From Methylocystis sp. SC2 (GTDB lineage: Bacteria; Pseudomonadota; Alphaproteobacteria; Rhizobiales; Beijerinckiaceae), in the NCBI RefSeq assembly GCF_000304315.1, contig NC_018485.1, positions 1,582,501 to 1,646,500 of the forward strand: a DNA stretch of 64,000 bases, read 5' to 3'. A model generated the notes under the pieces. It searched no databases. It was not told the DNA's origin and worked only from the letters and a program-made list of their open reading frames with translations. Every line of letters starts with the position of its first letter. Position 1 is the stretch's first letter. The translations under genes were made by a program, and so were the position numbers. This document shows positions 9,557 to 19,013 of the stretch, in pieces.

Positions 9557-10240
9557 CTATGGGATGAACGGCGCGTTCTTCAGTCGTAGCCGGCGCTGCT
9601 CGCGCGTTTCCGTCGCAGACGTCTGCGCGCCGGTTGGACCCTCGATCGTTCCGAGCGCCGCCGCAGCAAATCTTACTTCGCCTGTGAAGGCCTTGTGCTT
9701 GGAGAAGAGAACAAAGTGGTCGGGCGCAAGAATCGCGGCGCTTTCGCGTAGCTCCTTGTCTTCAATTTCCGCTTCATACGATCTTGATACCGGGAAATAG
9801 GCGAAAAGTCGTTGCGGCGTATCGACCGCCAGCGTCGGCGCCGCTTCTACGCCTCCCGGGGCGGCTATTATTTCGACGCCCAGCGCAGATGGCGCGAAGG
9901 CGGGACGGTCGGCCGGCTCATCGGACAGGGGTTCTTCGATCGACGCGCCAGCCTGGATTGGTTCGCACAGACGGAAATGCAAGTGGCACTCGCCGCGCTC
10001 GAAATAGCGCGGCGCCTTGTCGCGCAGCTGCGCACGCGCATTGGCGAAAGCCGCCGCACATTCCTGAGGCGTGAAGGCGCCCGACGTCATACAGGCGTCT
10101 CGTGTGGCGAAGAAATAGGTCTTTTCCATAGTCTCGGCGCGCACGGGGGGCGCGGGAAACAACGCGCAAAACGCCGAGCCAATGAGAATCGTTATTGCAA
10201 ATATATGAGGCGCGACGATGAACCCTCTATAACTGGCCAT
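9557..10240 (-). CDS. Exported DUF1190-like protein
   Basis: A 227-residue protein with an N-terminal signal peptide (FAITILIGSAFCALFPAPPVRA). The next part reads FATRDACMTSGAFTPQECAA, then FANARAQLRDKAPRYFERGECHLHF, which matches the cysteine pattern of DUF1190 (YgiB-type) proteins. The second half is unlike that family and ends with a charged RRLRLKNAPF tail. The role is unknown. It lies divergently from gspE and just upstream of gspL, within the secretion locus, so an accessory or substrate role is possible. The ATG at 10240 is preferred to the GTG at 10249. Confidence 0.6.
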   Translation of the reverse strand: MASYRGFIVAPHIFAITILIGSAFCALFPAPPVRAETMEKTYFFATRDACMTSGAFTPQECAAAFANARAQLRDKAPRYFERGECHLHFRLCEPIQAGASIEEPLSDEPADRPAFAPSALGVEIIAAPGGVEAAPTLAVDTPQRLFAYFPVSRSYEAEIEDKELRESAAILAPDHFVLFSKHKAFTGEVRFAAAALGTIEGPTGAQTSATETREQRRLRLKNAPFIP

Positions 10241-10332
10241 TACAGTCACTCGGCGACGACCTCAAGCGTAGGTGCATATTATCGGCAAATGTGTCATTCT
10301 AAAGTCAAGTACAGGCTTAGAGGATTGTGCTG

Positions 10333-12084
10333 ATGGAGTCGCAAACGGAAAGCGGAAGTTCGGCTCGCGGCGACCGAGCGGCGTGGCCGGACGTCAACAG
10401 TCCGCATTTCGCGACGAGCTTCGCCGCTTTTCTTCTCGCGCAAAACGCCATCGACGACCTGGCGTTGCAGCGCTCTCTGAGAGCGGCCACGCAGAGCGGC
10501 GAACGCTTCGACCATGTGTTGACCAAGCTCGGGCTCGTTTCGGAAGCCGATCTATGTTCGCACCTCAGCAAATTCCTGAAAATACCGCAGCTCCGCGCTG
10601 CGGACATGCCGCTCGAGCCGCCCTTGCGCGAGGAAATTCCCGAAAAATTCATCCACGCCAATCGGCTGTTGCCGCTGTCCCTCGACGGACAACGGCTGAA
10701 ACTCGCGGTCGCCGATCCACTCGACCTCGAACCGGTGCGGGCGCTGGCCTATTCGACGGGTTACGACATCGACCTCCTCATCATCTCGCCGGCGCAGTTC
10801 GAGAAGGCTTGGTCCGCGCTCTATGGCGCGCGTCAGGACGGCGCGCCTATTCTCGACAACGACCTGCGCGCCAACGACGCGAGCGAATTTGACCTGCAGC
10901 GCTTGCGCGACATCGCAAATGAAGCCCCCGTTGTCCGACGCGTCAATCAGATCATCGCCGACGCGATCGAAGCGCGCGCTTCCGACATTCACATCGAACC
11001 CTCGCTTGAAGCCGTGCAGGTTCGCTACAGGATCGACGGCGCGCTGCGCGCCGCCGAGACGCTGCCTCCGGGGCTGAAGGCCGCGGTCGCCTCGCGCATC
11101 AAAATCATGGCGCGCCTCGACATCGCCGAGCGTCGCCTGCCGCAGGATGGGCGCATCAAGCTCGCGATCCGAGGCGTCGACATCGACTTTCGCGTTTCGA
11201 CGCTGCCAACCGCGCATGGAGAGAGCATCGTTCTGCGCATTCTCGACCGCAGCCAGATCGCGCTGGATTTCGACAGGCTAGGCTTCGAGCCGAAGACAAC
11301 GGCGCAACTGCGCAAGGTCATGCGCAATCCCAACGGCATCGTGCTCGTCACCGGCCCGACAGGCTCCGGCAAGACAACGACGCTTTACACCGCGCTCAAG
11401 GAGCTGACGACGCCGGATGCCAAAGTGTTCACCGTCGAGGATCCGATTGAATATCAGCTTGCGGGCGTCAATCAGGTTCAGGTGCAGCCGGCGATCGGCC
11501 TCGACTTTCCAAATACGCTGCGCGCCATCTTACGCCAGGACCCCGACATTATCATGATCGGCGAAATTCGCGACTCGGCGACGGCGCGCATCGCCATACA
11601 AGCGTCGCTTACGGGCCATCTCGTCTTTTCGACATTGCATACGAACAGCGCCGCCGCTTCGATAACCCGCCTCATCGACATGGGCGTCGAGAGTTACCTT
11701 ATCGCCTCCACGGTGAAAGCGGTGCTGGCCCAGCGATTGGTGCGGCGCCTGTGCGAAGTCTGTGCGGCGCCTCTCGAGTCGCGCGAGCAGGTCCGCGCCC
11801 AATTTGCAGGAGAAATCTTCGCCCGCGGCCCCGACCGGCTGTCATCGCCGAAAGGCTGCCCGCAATGCCGAAATCTGGGGTATTCTGGTCGTGTGACCAT
11901 TGCCGAGCTACTCATCGTGAACGAGCGCATGCAGCGCCTTGTGTGCGAAAGCGCGCCCGACGCAGCGCTCGAGGCCGCGGCCCGCGAAGACGGGATGTCC
12001 ACCATGTATCAGTGCGGGATGGACAAGGCTTGGCGCGGCGAAACGACGATTGAAGAAGTCGCGCGCGTTACGCGCATGGATTGA
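10333..12084 (+). CDS. gspE: Type II secretion ATPase GspE
   Basis: A 583-residue cytoplasmic ATPase that powers pseudopilus assembly. An N-terminal GspE-N (MshEN-like) domain is followed by a catalytic core with Walker A GPTGSGKTT at about residue 341, an Asp box and Walker B-like DPDIIMIGEIRD near residue 402, and the His box TGHLVFSTLHTN. The C-terminal zinc domain is present, with CEVC near residue 474 and CPQC near 509. AGAGGA lies nine bases before the ATG. It is the first gene of the plus-strand E-F-H-I-J operon. Confidence 0.96.
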   Translation: MESQTESGSSARGDRAAWPDVNSPHFATSFAAFLLAQNAIDDLALQRSLRAATQSGERFDHVLTKLGLVSEADLCSHLSKFLKIPQLRAADMPLEPPLREEIPEKFIHANRLLPLSLDGQRLKLAVADPLDLEPVRALAYSTGYDIDLLIISPAQFEKAWSALYGARQDGAPILDNDLRANDASEFDLQRLRDIANEAPVVRRVNQIIADAIEARASDIHIEPSLEAVQVRYRIDGALRAAETLPPGLKAAVASRIKIMARLDIAERRLPQDGRIKLAIRGVDIDFRVSTLPTAHGESIVLRILDRSQIALDFDRLGFEPKTTAQLRKVMRNPNGIVLVTGPTGSGKTTTLYTALKELTTPDAKVFTVEDPIEYQLAGVNQVQVQPAIGLDFPNTLRAILRQDPDIIMIGEIRDSATARIAIQASLTGHLVFSTLHTNSAAASITRLIDMGVESYLIASTVKAVLAQRLVRRLCEVCAAPLESREQVRAQFAGEIFARGPDRLSSPKGCPQCRNLGYSGRVTIAELLIVNERMQRLVCESAPDAALEAAAREDGMSTMYQCGMDKAWRGETTIEEVARVTRMD

Positions 12085-12091
12085 TCCCGCC

Positions 12092-13306
12092 ATGCCAAAG
12101 TTCAATTATCGCGCCTATAGCGGCTCCGGCGATCTTGTCGAGGGCGAGATTGACGCGCGCAGCAGCGACGACGCCGAACAGGCGCTTTTCCTTCGCGGGC
12201 TAACGCCGTTTGAGACGCGCGAGGCGAGACCGGCGTCGTCTGTCGCGCGTTTTTCCTTCGGCAGAAGAGGTCCGAACGCCGCTCAGATCGCTTTTTTCAC
12301 GCGGGAATTCGCGACGCTCGAACAAGCGGACCTTCCCCTCGACCAGAGCTTGCGCGTTCTCGCCGCGCAATGTCCGTCGGAGGCCCTGCGCGCGCTCGCG
12401 CAAGAACTCTTGAAAGCGATCGTCGACGGCGCCTCTCTCTCCGACGCCTTGTCCCGCCGCCCGGACGTTTTCTCGCGTGAATACGTCAATGTCGTGCGTG
12501 AGGGGGAGACAGTGGGAAGAGTCGGCGCCGCGCTGACGGATCTTGCCGAAATGCTTGAACGCCGCCAAGACTTGAAGTCGCGCGTTCAGAGCACGCTCAT
12601 ATATCCCGCGCTGCTCATTACGCTCGCCATTATTTCCACCGGCGTGGTGCTCGGGACGCTCATCCCAAGCATTGCGCCGATCTTCGCCGACAATGGCAAG
12701 GAGATGCCGCCGGGTCTGCAGTTCGTTCTTGGACTACAGGCGAACGCCGGCGCGATCGGCGTTGCGCTCGGCGCCATCGGCCTGGCGATTGGGATCGCCT
12801 ACAAGATGGCGCAATCACGCCCGCCATGGCGGATCGCCATCGCTCGCATTTATCTTCAGCTTCCAGTCGTCGGCGGACTTTTGTCGCAATTCAGCGCGGC
12901 GCGATTTTCCCGCACGCTCGGCTCCATGTTGAAAGCCGGGGTTCCGCTTCTGCAGGCGCTCGAAAGCGCGCGGATGGCGGTTTCCAACCAATTCATCAGC
13001 GATGAACTGATTGGCGTCATCGAGGCGGTGCGTGGCGGCTCCAATCTCAGCAGCGCGCTCGCCGGCGTGCCGCTTCTGCCGCCCGTGGTGACGCAGATGA
13101 TCGCCATCGGCGAGGAGACGGCGCAACTCGGCGACATGTTGCTGCGCATCGCCGCAATGTTCGAGCGTCAGACACAGCGCTCGATCGAACGCGTCATGGC
13201 CTTACTGACGCCTGCTCTGACCATTACGATCGCTGCCGTCGTCGGCGGGTTGATCATGACGGTCATGAACGCTGTGCTCAGCATCAACGATCTGGCGGCG
13301 AAGTGA
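12092..13306 (+). CDS. gspF: Type II secretion inner-membrane platform protein GspF
   Basis: A 404-residue polytopic protein. The start MPKFNYRAYSGSGDLVEGEID is the classic GspF N-terminus, and the open frame upstream of 12092 only overlaps gspE. Two T2SSF domains are seen: FTREFATLEQADLPLDQSLR in the first, and FSRTLGSMLKAGVPLLQALE in the second. Membrane helices lie around ALLITLAIISTGVVLGTLI and near the C-terminus (TITIAAVVGGLIMTVMNAVL). It starts seven bases after the gspE stop, and its own stop overlaps the GTG of gspH. Confidence 0.95.
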   Translation: MPKFNYRAYSGSGDLVEGEIDARSSDDAEQALFLRGLTPFETREARPASSVARFSFGRRGPNAAQIAFFTREFATLEQADLPLDQSLRVLAAQCPSEALRALAQELLKAIVDGASLSDALSRRPDVFSREYVNVVREGETVGRVGAALTDLAEMLERRQDLKSRVQSTLIYPALLITLAIISTGVVLGTLIPSIAPIFADNGKEMPPGLQFVLGLQANAGAIGVALGAIGLAIGIAYKMAQSRPPWRIAIARIYLQLPVVGGLLSQFSAARFSRTLGSMLKAGVPLLQALESARMAVSNQFISDELIGVIEAVRGGSNLSSALAGVPLLPPVVTQMIAIGEETAQLGDMLLRIAAMFERQTQRSIERVMALLTPALTITIAAVVGGLIMTVMNAVLSINDLAAK

Positions 13307-13764
13307 CGCCGCGGCGCGGGAAGCTGCGGCGGCGCGGGGGCTTCACGCTGCTCGAGTCGCTCGTTGTTCTCGCGCTGCTCGCGCTCATCGCGAGCATGGC
13401 GTCGCAACTGCTGCGGCCACCCTCCCTGCGCCTGCGGCTCGAGACGGCGACGCGAAATTTCTGTGCGACGCTGCGCGCGTCGCGCGCCCGCGCGATAGCG
13501 ACCAACAGCAATGCCTCCGTCGTCGTGGACCTCTACAATAAGACCTATACGTCGCCAGTGGGCGCGCCGGGCAGGTTCCCAACCGAAGCGCTGATCGCGC
13601 TCGACGTCGCAAATACGCAGCAGTTGTCGGTCCAAAGCGGCGCGATCACCTTTTTTCCTGATGGCGGCTCGACAGGCGCCGACATGACGTTGCGAACGCC
13701 CGACGCGCAGGCGAACATCGGCGTAAATTGGCTGACAGGCAGCGCCAAATGCGACGTCAGCTGA
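13303..13764 (+). CDS. gspH: Minor pseudopilin GspH
   Basis: A 153-residue pseudopilin. After a basic leader (RRGKLRRRGG) comes the prepilin cleavage site and hydrophobic helix FTLLESLVVLALLALIA, with the conserved Glu at position 5 of the mature chain. The GspH-type region (ATRNFCATLRASRARAIATN) follows. The GTG start overlaps the gspF stop by four bases. The neighbouring prepilin peptidase would process it. Confidence 0.9.
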   Translation: MTPRRGKLRRRGGFTLLESLVVLALLALIASMASQLLRPPSLRLRLETATRNFCATLRASRARAIATNSNASVVVDLYNKTYTSPVGAPGRFPTEALIALDVANTQQLSVQSGAITFFPDGGSTGADMTLRTPDAQANIGVNWLTGSAKCDVS

Positions 13765-14159
13765 GATCTCGGCAGGGCTTTTCTCTTATCGAGGCGCTCG
13801 TAGCGCTGGCCATTTTGGCGATGGCGCTCGGCCAGCTGCTCAATGGAGTCAGCGGCGGCGCCCGCAACCACTCGCGCGCCGATTTCCTGTTGCGGGCCGA
13901 ACGTCAGGGAGCCTCGCAGCTCGCTGCGCTTGGCGTGGATGGGCCTGTCCCTTACGGCAAGTCGACCGGCCGCTATCCGGATGGCCTCTATTGGTCTCTT
14001 TCCGTCACGCAGGGGCCCAGCGTCGCCGACCCGTCCGGTCATCCGATCGCCACGAGTTTGCAGGCGCGGCTGCTGATCGAGAATCCCACCGGATACGGCC
14101 AGAGCTTCAAGCTCTCTTCGTTCAAAATCAGGCCCGTTGAACAGCGGCAGGCGCCATGA
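13749..14159 (+). CDS. gspI: Minor pseudopilin GspI
   Basis: A 136-residue pseudopilin with a short basic leader, then FSLIEALVALAILAMALGQL, which carries the cleavage site, the Glu at position 5 and the helix. The soluble part is small, as usual for GspI, and contains LLRAERQGASQLAALGVDG. The ATG at 13749 overlaps the end of gspH by 16 bases and the stop overlaps gspJ by four. GspI, J and K form the tip of the pseudopilus. Confidence 0.88.
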   Translation: MRRQLRSRQGFSLIEALVALAILAMALGQLLNGVSGGARNHSRADFLLRAERQGASQLAALGVDGPVPYGKSTGRYPDGLYWSLSVTQGPSVADPSGHPIATSLQARLLIENPTGYGQSFKLSSFKIRPVEQRQAP

Positions 14160-14782
14160 AACGACCCAGGCGCGACGGTTTCACGCTTCTCGAGTTGCTG
14201 CTCTCGCTCACTTTGATTTCGCTGATCACGGCCTCGATCATGGGAGGCGTTCATCTCGGCCGGCGGAGTTGGGAAAACAGTCGCGCCGGCGAAGCGCTCG
14301 ACGAGATCGAGGGGGCCGTGCGAACGGCGTCCAAGCTCATCGGCGCGAGTTTCATTGTCATTCCGGATCAGACTCAGCCCGGGCGAACCGATCCGTCGCC
14401 CATCTTCATCGGCGCAGCAAACGGGTGTCGCCTTGTCATGCTGAGCGAGGGCGGCGCGCAGTGGGGCGGTCTCGTCGTTGCGGAGATCGCCGTGGACAAT
14501 GGCCCAAATGGCGACGATCTCGCCGTCTGGACAAAAGTTTATCGGCCGAAGGAGGGGCTCGGGCCCGCGCGGGAGACCATGCGGAAGACCGTCATTCTCG
14601 ACGGCTTGGCCGGGCTCGAATTTTCCTACTTCGGCGCCCAGCAGCCAGGAAAAGCGCCCGGCTGGAGCTCCCGATGGACCAGCGCGGATGTCCTCCCTGC
14701 CCTCGTCAACATCAAGGTCAGCGCCAAGCGCTTCGGCGGCGTTATCGAGATCGGGTCGACGGTGGCGATCCGCCAGCAGTAG
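14156..14782 (+). CDS. gspJ: Minor pseudopilin GspJ
   Basis: A 208-residue pseudopilin with leader KRPRRDG and helix FTLLELLLSLTLISLITASI, followed by the GspJ-type domain (GLAGLEFSYFGAQ, WTSADVLPALVNIKVS). It is the last gene of the plus-strand E-F-H-I-J operon. The convergent prepilin peptidase gene ends four bases away. Confidence 0.9.
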   Translation: MKRPRRDGFTLLELLLSLTLISLITASIMGGVHLGRRSWENSRAGEALDEIEGAVRTASKLIGASFIVIPDQTQPGRTDPSPIFIGAANGCRLVMLSEGGAQWGGLVVAEIAVDNGPNGDDLAVWTKVYRPKEGLGPARETMRKTVILDGLAGLEFSYFGAQQPGKAPGWSSRWTSADVLPALVNIKVSAKRFGGVIEIGSTVAIRQQ

Positions 14783-14785
14783 CGC

Positions 14786-15418
14786 TCAGCCGAATTCAAT
14801 CGGACCAACGACCCAGACGACCCACAGGCCGAGCGCCAAATGCGGGGCGAAGGGCATCGGTGCGCGCGCATTTTCGAGCGTTCCCTGACGCAGGCTGATC
14901 ACGGCCGATAGGAGCGCCGATATCGTCGCATAGACGAGACAGCTCGGCAGGCCTTCCGAGCCGAGCCAAAGTCCTGCGACGGCGAAGAGCCGAGCGTCGC
15001 CTTCTCCAACGCCAGCCGCGCCACGCAGGGTTTGATAGGCAAGAGAGACGAGCTGCAAGGCGATGAAGCCCAGCGCCGCCGCCGCGATCCTCGCGCCGAT
15101 GGCTTCCGGCGCGATCGCAACGATCGTCACCAATCCGCAAAGGACGAGAAATAGAAGTGGTCCGTCAGGGATCACGAAGTAGCGGGCGTCGAACAGCGCG
15201 ATCATGCAGAGCGCCATGAAAAGAAGCAGGCTGGGCAGCAGCAGCCAACCAAGTTCATCGCGTTGCCCCAGCAGAGCGGCGAGCGCAAGCAGCGACAGCC
15301 ACGCGGTCATGGTCAACGGTCGCGAGTCGGAACGCCCCAGCAAAATGCCGCGAGCCACGGGCCCGAGCGCGCGGCGCCGACGTCGGCAAGAAGGCCCAAA
15401 CAGCCTACCGACCGACAT
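14786..15418 (-). CDS. gspO: Prepilin peptidase GspO (peptidase domain only)
   Basis: An aspartic protease of family A24 that would cleave the pseudopilin leaders in the inner membrane. Both catalytic aspartates are visible, in MIALFDARYFVIPDG and in GVGEGDARLFAVAGLWLG (the GxGD motif). About six hydrophobic segments follow one another. The N-terminal methyltransferase domain with CxxC pairs found in full-size GspO is absent, which is common in alphaproteobacteria. The start is uncertain: the open frame reaches 15529, and 15418 and 15313 are both possible. Confidence 0.82.
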   Translation of the reverse strand: MSVGRLFGPSCRRRRRALGPVARGILLGRSDSRPLTMTAWLSLLALAALLGQRDELGWLLLPSLLLFMALCMIALFDARYFVIPDGPLLFLVLCGLVTIVAIAPEAIGARIAAAALGFIALQLVSLAYQTLRGAAGVGEGDARLFAVAGLWLGSEGLPSCLVYATISALLSAVISLRQGTLENARAPMPFAPHLALGLWVVWVVGPIEFG

Positions 15419-15600
15419 GAGCGCCTGCGAACTGATCGCGCAACGGAAATCCCCACCCTTTGCTGAACGGGCTCCTCGCTCGGGCTGCAGTCGAGCAGCC
15501 AAGAGAGCTTTGCCCGCTTCATCGAACACAATGACTTAACCCCTTTCCATCCTGAAGCGCGAATCATCACCGTTGTCTTACGCAGCGAAGCTTAGTAGAC

Positions 15601-18039
15601 ATGGCGAACGGTTCCGGGCGTCCAGACTTCTTGTTCACCCACGAGTTTCAGGTGTTGCGTTTGTTCCTCAGAGCAGCTGCCCTGACTTTAGTCGCCGCCG
15701 GCCTGGCCGCTTGCAATGCCTCATCGGTGGCGGGTGGACCGCCTGTGGCGGAGTGGAACGTCGCGCCATTGAAGGAAGGTCCGCGACTGCGCGGGGATGG
15801 GGCGAGAACTTCCGGAGTCACGCTCCCATCGGGAGGCAGGGGCCGGGCCATCGTCGCGACCGGCACGGGCCGGCTGATCGGCTCCGGGCAAGCCCCCGCA
15901 GCGGCGTCAGAATCGGCTGGCGAGGACGGCGTCACCCTTAACCTCGTCGACCTTCCGATCGCGCAAGCCGCGAAGATAGTGATCGGCGACATCGTTGGCG
16001 CCGACTTCGTGGTGGATCCCAAGCTCGATGGCAAGGTGACGGTCCATACAGCGAATCCCGTGCCTAAGAGCACGGCGCTCGATCTTTTCCAGTCAGCGCT
16101 GCGGGTGTCGGGCGCCTCCGTCGTCAAAGCTGGTCAAATCTATAAGGTTGTCCCGAGCGATCAGGCGGCCGTCTCGGGCGAAGTGATCTTGGGCGACTCG
16201 CTGCCGCCCCAGGCCGCGCCGTTAGGCGAAACCGTCAGGGTTGTCCAGCTGCGCTTTGTCTCAGCCGCCGAGATGAAGCACGTGCTGGAGCCGATTGCGG
16301 AGCATGGTTCCATTGTGCGCGCCGATGGCGCGCGCAACACGCTGACGATCAGCGGGACGGCGCAAGACATCGGAACGTTGCTCGACGCGATCCGCATGTT
16401 CGACATCGACACGATGAAAGGCATGTCCTTCGCCCTCGTTCCCGTCCGAAGCGGCGACGCCGATCTGCTGGCCGAGGATCTCAAGAATGTTTTCGGCTCG
16501 GAGCGTGAGGGCCCGATGGGCGGCATGATCCGTTTCATCGGCAACAAGCGTCTGTCGTCAATACTCGTGATATCGTCGCAGTCCGAATACATCTCCCGCG
16601 CACGCGCATGGATCGAGAAGCTCGACGCGCGCGCGGAACACAGCGACAAGCAGTTTTTCACCTACCGCGTTCAGAACCGCCCCGCCAAAGAGGTTGCGAC
16701 GGTTCTGACATCGATCTTCGGCGCCAAGGGACAGACGGATTCGAGCGTTTCGCCGCGCCTCGGCCAGTCGTCGCTGTCGTCGGGCGGCCTGGGCGGCGGG
16801 GCGGCGGGCCCGCTCGGCGCGCTTTCCGCGTCCGGCCCGACCGGCGGCGGCGCAGGCGGCGGCCCCACATCTCCGACCGGCAGCGGCTCCAGCGACAGCA
16901 GCCCGTCGGGCGGCGGCTTCGGCGCGGGATTCGGCGGCGCCACGAGTTCGCCCAGCAGCATCAGCGGGCTCAGCGTGCCTGGCGGACCGAGCAACGGCGC
17001 GGCGGGTCCGACGCCGGCGGTCAGTCTCGACAACGACCGCTATAAGATCGGCGTCGACGACGCCAAGAACGCGCTGATCGTCATGGCGATTCCGGAGGAC
17101 TATCGGCGGATCCGCCGCGTTATCGAAACGCTCGACGTGCTCCCGAACCAGATCTATCTCGAGGCCACTATCGCCGAAGTCCGACTGAACGACACCATTC
17201 GCTTCGGCGTTCGTTGGTTTATGCAAACGAATCCGCACCTTTTCGGCTACAGCAACCTCCCCGGGGCCACTCCAGCGGTGAACGACGTCCTCGGCCACAA
17301 CTTGATTGGCGCGAGCGTAGGGGCCGTGTTTCCCGGCTTCGCTTACGCGGTCCGAGCATCCAATCAACAGATCACGATCGATGCGTTAAACGCGATCACT
17401 GACACGAACATTATTTCGACGCCGTCGCTGACGGTGCTCGACAACCGAGAAGCCATTCTGCAGGTGGGCGACCAGATCCCCGTGCAGACTTTGACCAGCG
17501 TGTCTGCGATAGGCAACACTTTCAACTCGGTCAATTACACCAACACCGGCGTCATTTTGAAAATCACGCCCCATATCAGCGAAAGCGGACGGGTGATGTT
17601 GGAGATCGAACAGGAAGTCTCCAACGTCGATCCCTTGTCAGACCCTAACAGCACAACGCCGCGAATTCAGCAGCGCAGGGTCAAAACTCAGGTCGTCGTC
17701 AATGACAATGAGTCGTTGATGCTCGGCGGACTGGTGAAGAACGAGACCGGCAAGAACTCTTCCCAGATCCCGATCGCCGGCGATGTTCCGCTGGTCGGCA
17801 ATTTGTTCAAGAATCATGGCGACTCCATCGGCAAGCAGGAGCTGATCATCATGCTCACGCCCCATGTGGTGCGCTCGCTCAGCGAGGGTCGCGAGATCAC
17901 TGAAGAATATAAGCGCAAGCTCCTCGACATATCGTCGCGCGCCATCGGACGCCCCCACGACATCGAACAATCGGTGCGGCGCACCCTGTTGGATCCCTGG
18001 TCGAAAAGTCCTTGGCGCGCGGACAAGGAGATGCGCTGA
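15601..18039 (+). CDS. gspD: Type II secretion outer-membrane secretin GspD
   Basis: An 812-residue protein that forms the outer-membrane channel. A hydrophobic N-terminus ends in LVAAGLAACNASS, a lipobox-like site. N0 to N2-type domains follow (VTLNLVDLPIAQAAKIVIGD, then LVPVRSGDADLLAEDLKNVF). A Gly/Ser-rich insert occupies about residues 396-470 in the N3 region. The secretin domain includes VLPNQIYLEATIAEVRLND, LTVLDNREAILQVGDQIPVQ, VILKITPHISESGRVMLEIE and VPLVGNLFKN. No separate pilotin gene is visible, so self-lipidation may replace it. The start could also be the GTG at 15652. Confidence 0.95.
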   Translation: MANGSGRPDFLFTHEFQVLRLFLRAAALTLVAAGLAACNASSVAGGPPVAEWNVAPLKEGPRLRGDGARTSGVTLPSGGRGRAIVATGTGRLIGSGQAPAAASESAGEDGVTLNLVDLPIAQAAKIVIGDIVGADFVVDPKLDGKVTVHTANPVPKSTALDLFQSALRVSGASVVKAGQIYKVVPSDQAAVSGEVILGDSLPPQAAPLGETVRVVQLRFVSAAEMKHVLEPIAEHGSIVRADGARNTLTISGTAQDIGTLLDAIRMFDIDTMKGMSFALVPVRSGDADLLAEDLKNVFGSEREGPMGGMIRFIGNKRLSSILVISSQSEYISRARAWIEKLDARAEHSDKQFFTYRVQNRPAKEVATVLTSIFGAKGQTDSSVSPRLGQSSLSSGGLGGGAAGPLGALSASGPTGGGAGGGPTSPTGSGSSDSSPSGGGFGAGFGGATSSPSSISGLSVPGGPSNGAAGPTPAVSLDNDRYKIGVDDAKNALIVMAIPEDYRRIRRVIETLDVLPNQIYLEATIAEVRLNDTIRFGVRWFMQTNPHLFGYSNLPGATPAVNDVLGHNLIGASVGAVFPGFAYAVRASNQQITIDALNAITDTNIISTPSLTVLDNREAILQVGDQIPVQTLTSVSAIGNTFNSVNYTNTGVILKITPHISESGRVMLEIEQEVSNVDPLSDPNSTTPRIQQRRVKTQVVVNDNESLMLGGLVKNETGKNSSQIPIAGDVPLVGNLFKNHGDSIGKQELIIMLTPHVVRSLSEGREITEEYKRKLLDISSRAIGRPHDIEQSVRRTLLDPWSKSPWRADKEMR

Positions 18040-18045
18040 CGCCGC

Positions 18046-19005
18046 TCAGCATTCCCCAACAAGGACGTTCTTGGCGGCGCCGATCGCGCGCAGCCGATCG
18101 GCGTACCGAGATTGACCGCGCCTGATTTCCCGAATCGCAAATTGCTTCCCGTCGGGCGGCCGCAAATCGAGAATGGCGTCTTTTGCGATCGTCTGGCCGG
18201 TTGGGAGGCGAACTTCGGCGTGAATGAGAAAGGCGCTCTGGTCGCCTGGCTGATTGAAATTCGCCGGGAAGCGCGGATCCGTCCGGTTAAGATTATTGGG
18301 ATAGGGTTGCGACGCAAGAGCTCCCACCGCCTCGACAGGAAATCCCGAAAGCGCGGCGAAGAGCGCTGGCGGGCTCGAACGAGAGTCGACTCCCGAGTTT
18401 TTTGAATGGACTGTGACCAAAGGCAGAAGCGCGCTGAAGAGCGCGGAGTCGAGGCCGTTCACCTGATCGAGCTCCATGATCGTCTCGAACACCCCCTCCT
18501 TGGCGGCGAGGGGCTTACCGCCCTTCGACGTTGAGCCCATCTGGACGCCGGCATCGGTCGGCGACGTCCGATAGGCGATGATCGCGCTCGCCGCTTCCTC
18601 GGCTCTGCGTTCATCGAGGCCGAGGCCGAGAAACGCCGCTTGCAACAGTTCAGGCGGCGCGGCGTTCAAATCGATCTTGCCGGATTCGGCTTCCACCGCC
18701 AAAGCCACCACGGCTTGATCCAATACGCAAAATTTCGGCGCGCCGTCGTATACCGTCTCGCTCGTAGGCAAGGCGTCGCGTCGCATGAGCAACGTGAGCG
18801 TCGCGATATTGATCGCGCTTTCCGCAAGATAGTTCGCCTCCGTGGCGCTCGCGATATTGAAAGCGACCTGCAAACGCAAACGCCCGGAATTCATAAAGGC
18901 GACGACGAGCATGGCGATCAGCCCCGTGCCCCAGATCACCGCAAGCAACGCGAACCCCGCGCGTCGCTTGTTGGCGAAGCGAGGCGCTTCGCTGCCTGGG
19001 CACAC
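18046..19005 (-). CDS. gspK: Minor pseudopilin GspK
   Basis: A 319-residue pseudopilin, the usual large size of GspK. A basic leader (RFANKRRAG) precedes FALLAVIWGTGLIAMLVVAF. The large globular part has the helix-hairpin-helix-like segment KIDLNAAPPELLQAAFLGLG, then SAIIAYR and FETIMELDQVNGLDSALFSA. GspK typically lacks the Glu at position 5, as here. It caps the pseudopilus. The GTG start is eight bases after gspG, so the two form an operon. Confidence 0.88.
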   Translation of the reverse strand: MCPGSEAPRFANKRRAGFALLAVIWGTGLIAMLVVAFMNSGRLRLQVAFNIASATEANYLAESAINIATLTLLMRRDALPTSETVYDGAPKFCVLDQAVVALAVEAESGKIDLNAAPPELLQAAFLGLGLDERRAEEAASAIIAYRTSPTDAGVQMGSTSKGGKPLAAKEGVFETIMELDQVNGLDSALFSALLPLVTVHSKNSGVDSRSSPPALFAALSGFPVEAVGALASQPYPNNLNRTDPRFPANFNQPGDQSAFLIHAEVRLPTGQTIAKDAILDLRPPDGKQFAIREIRRGQSRYADRLRAIGAAKNVLVGEC

Positions 19006-19013
19006 GCCTTATC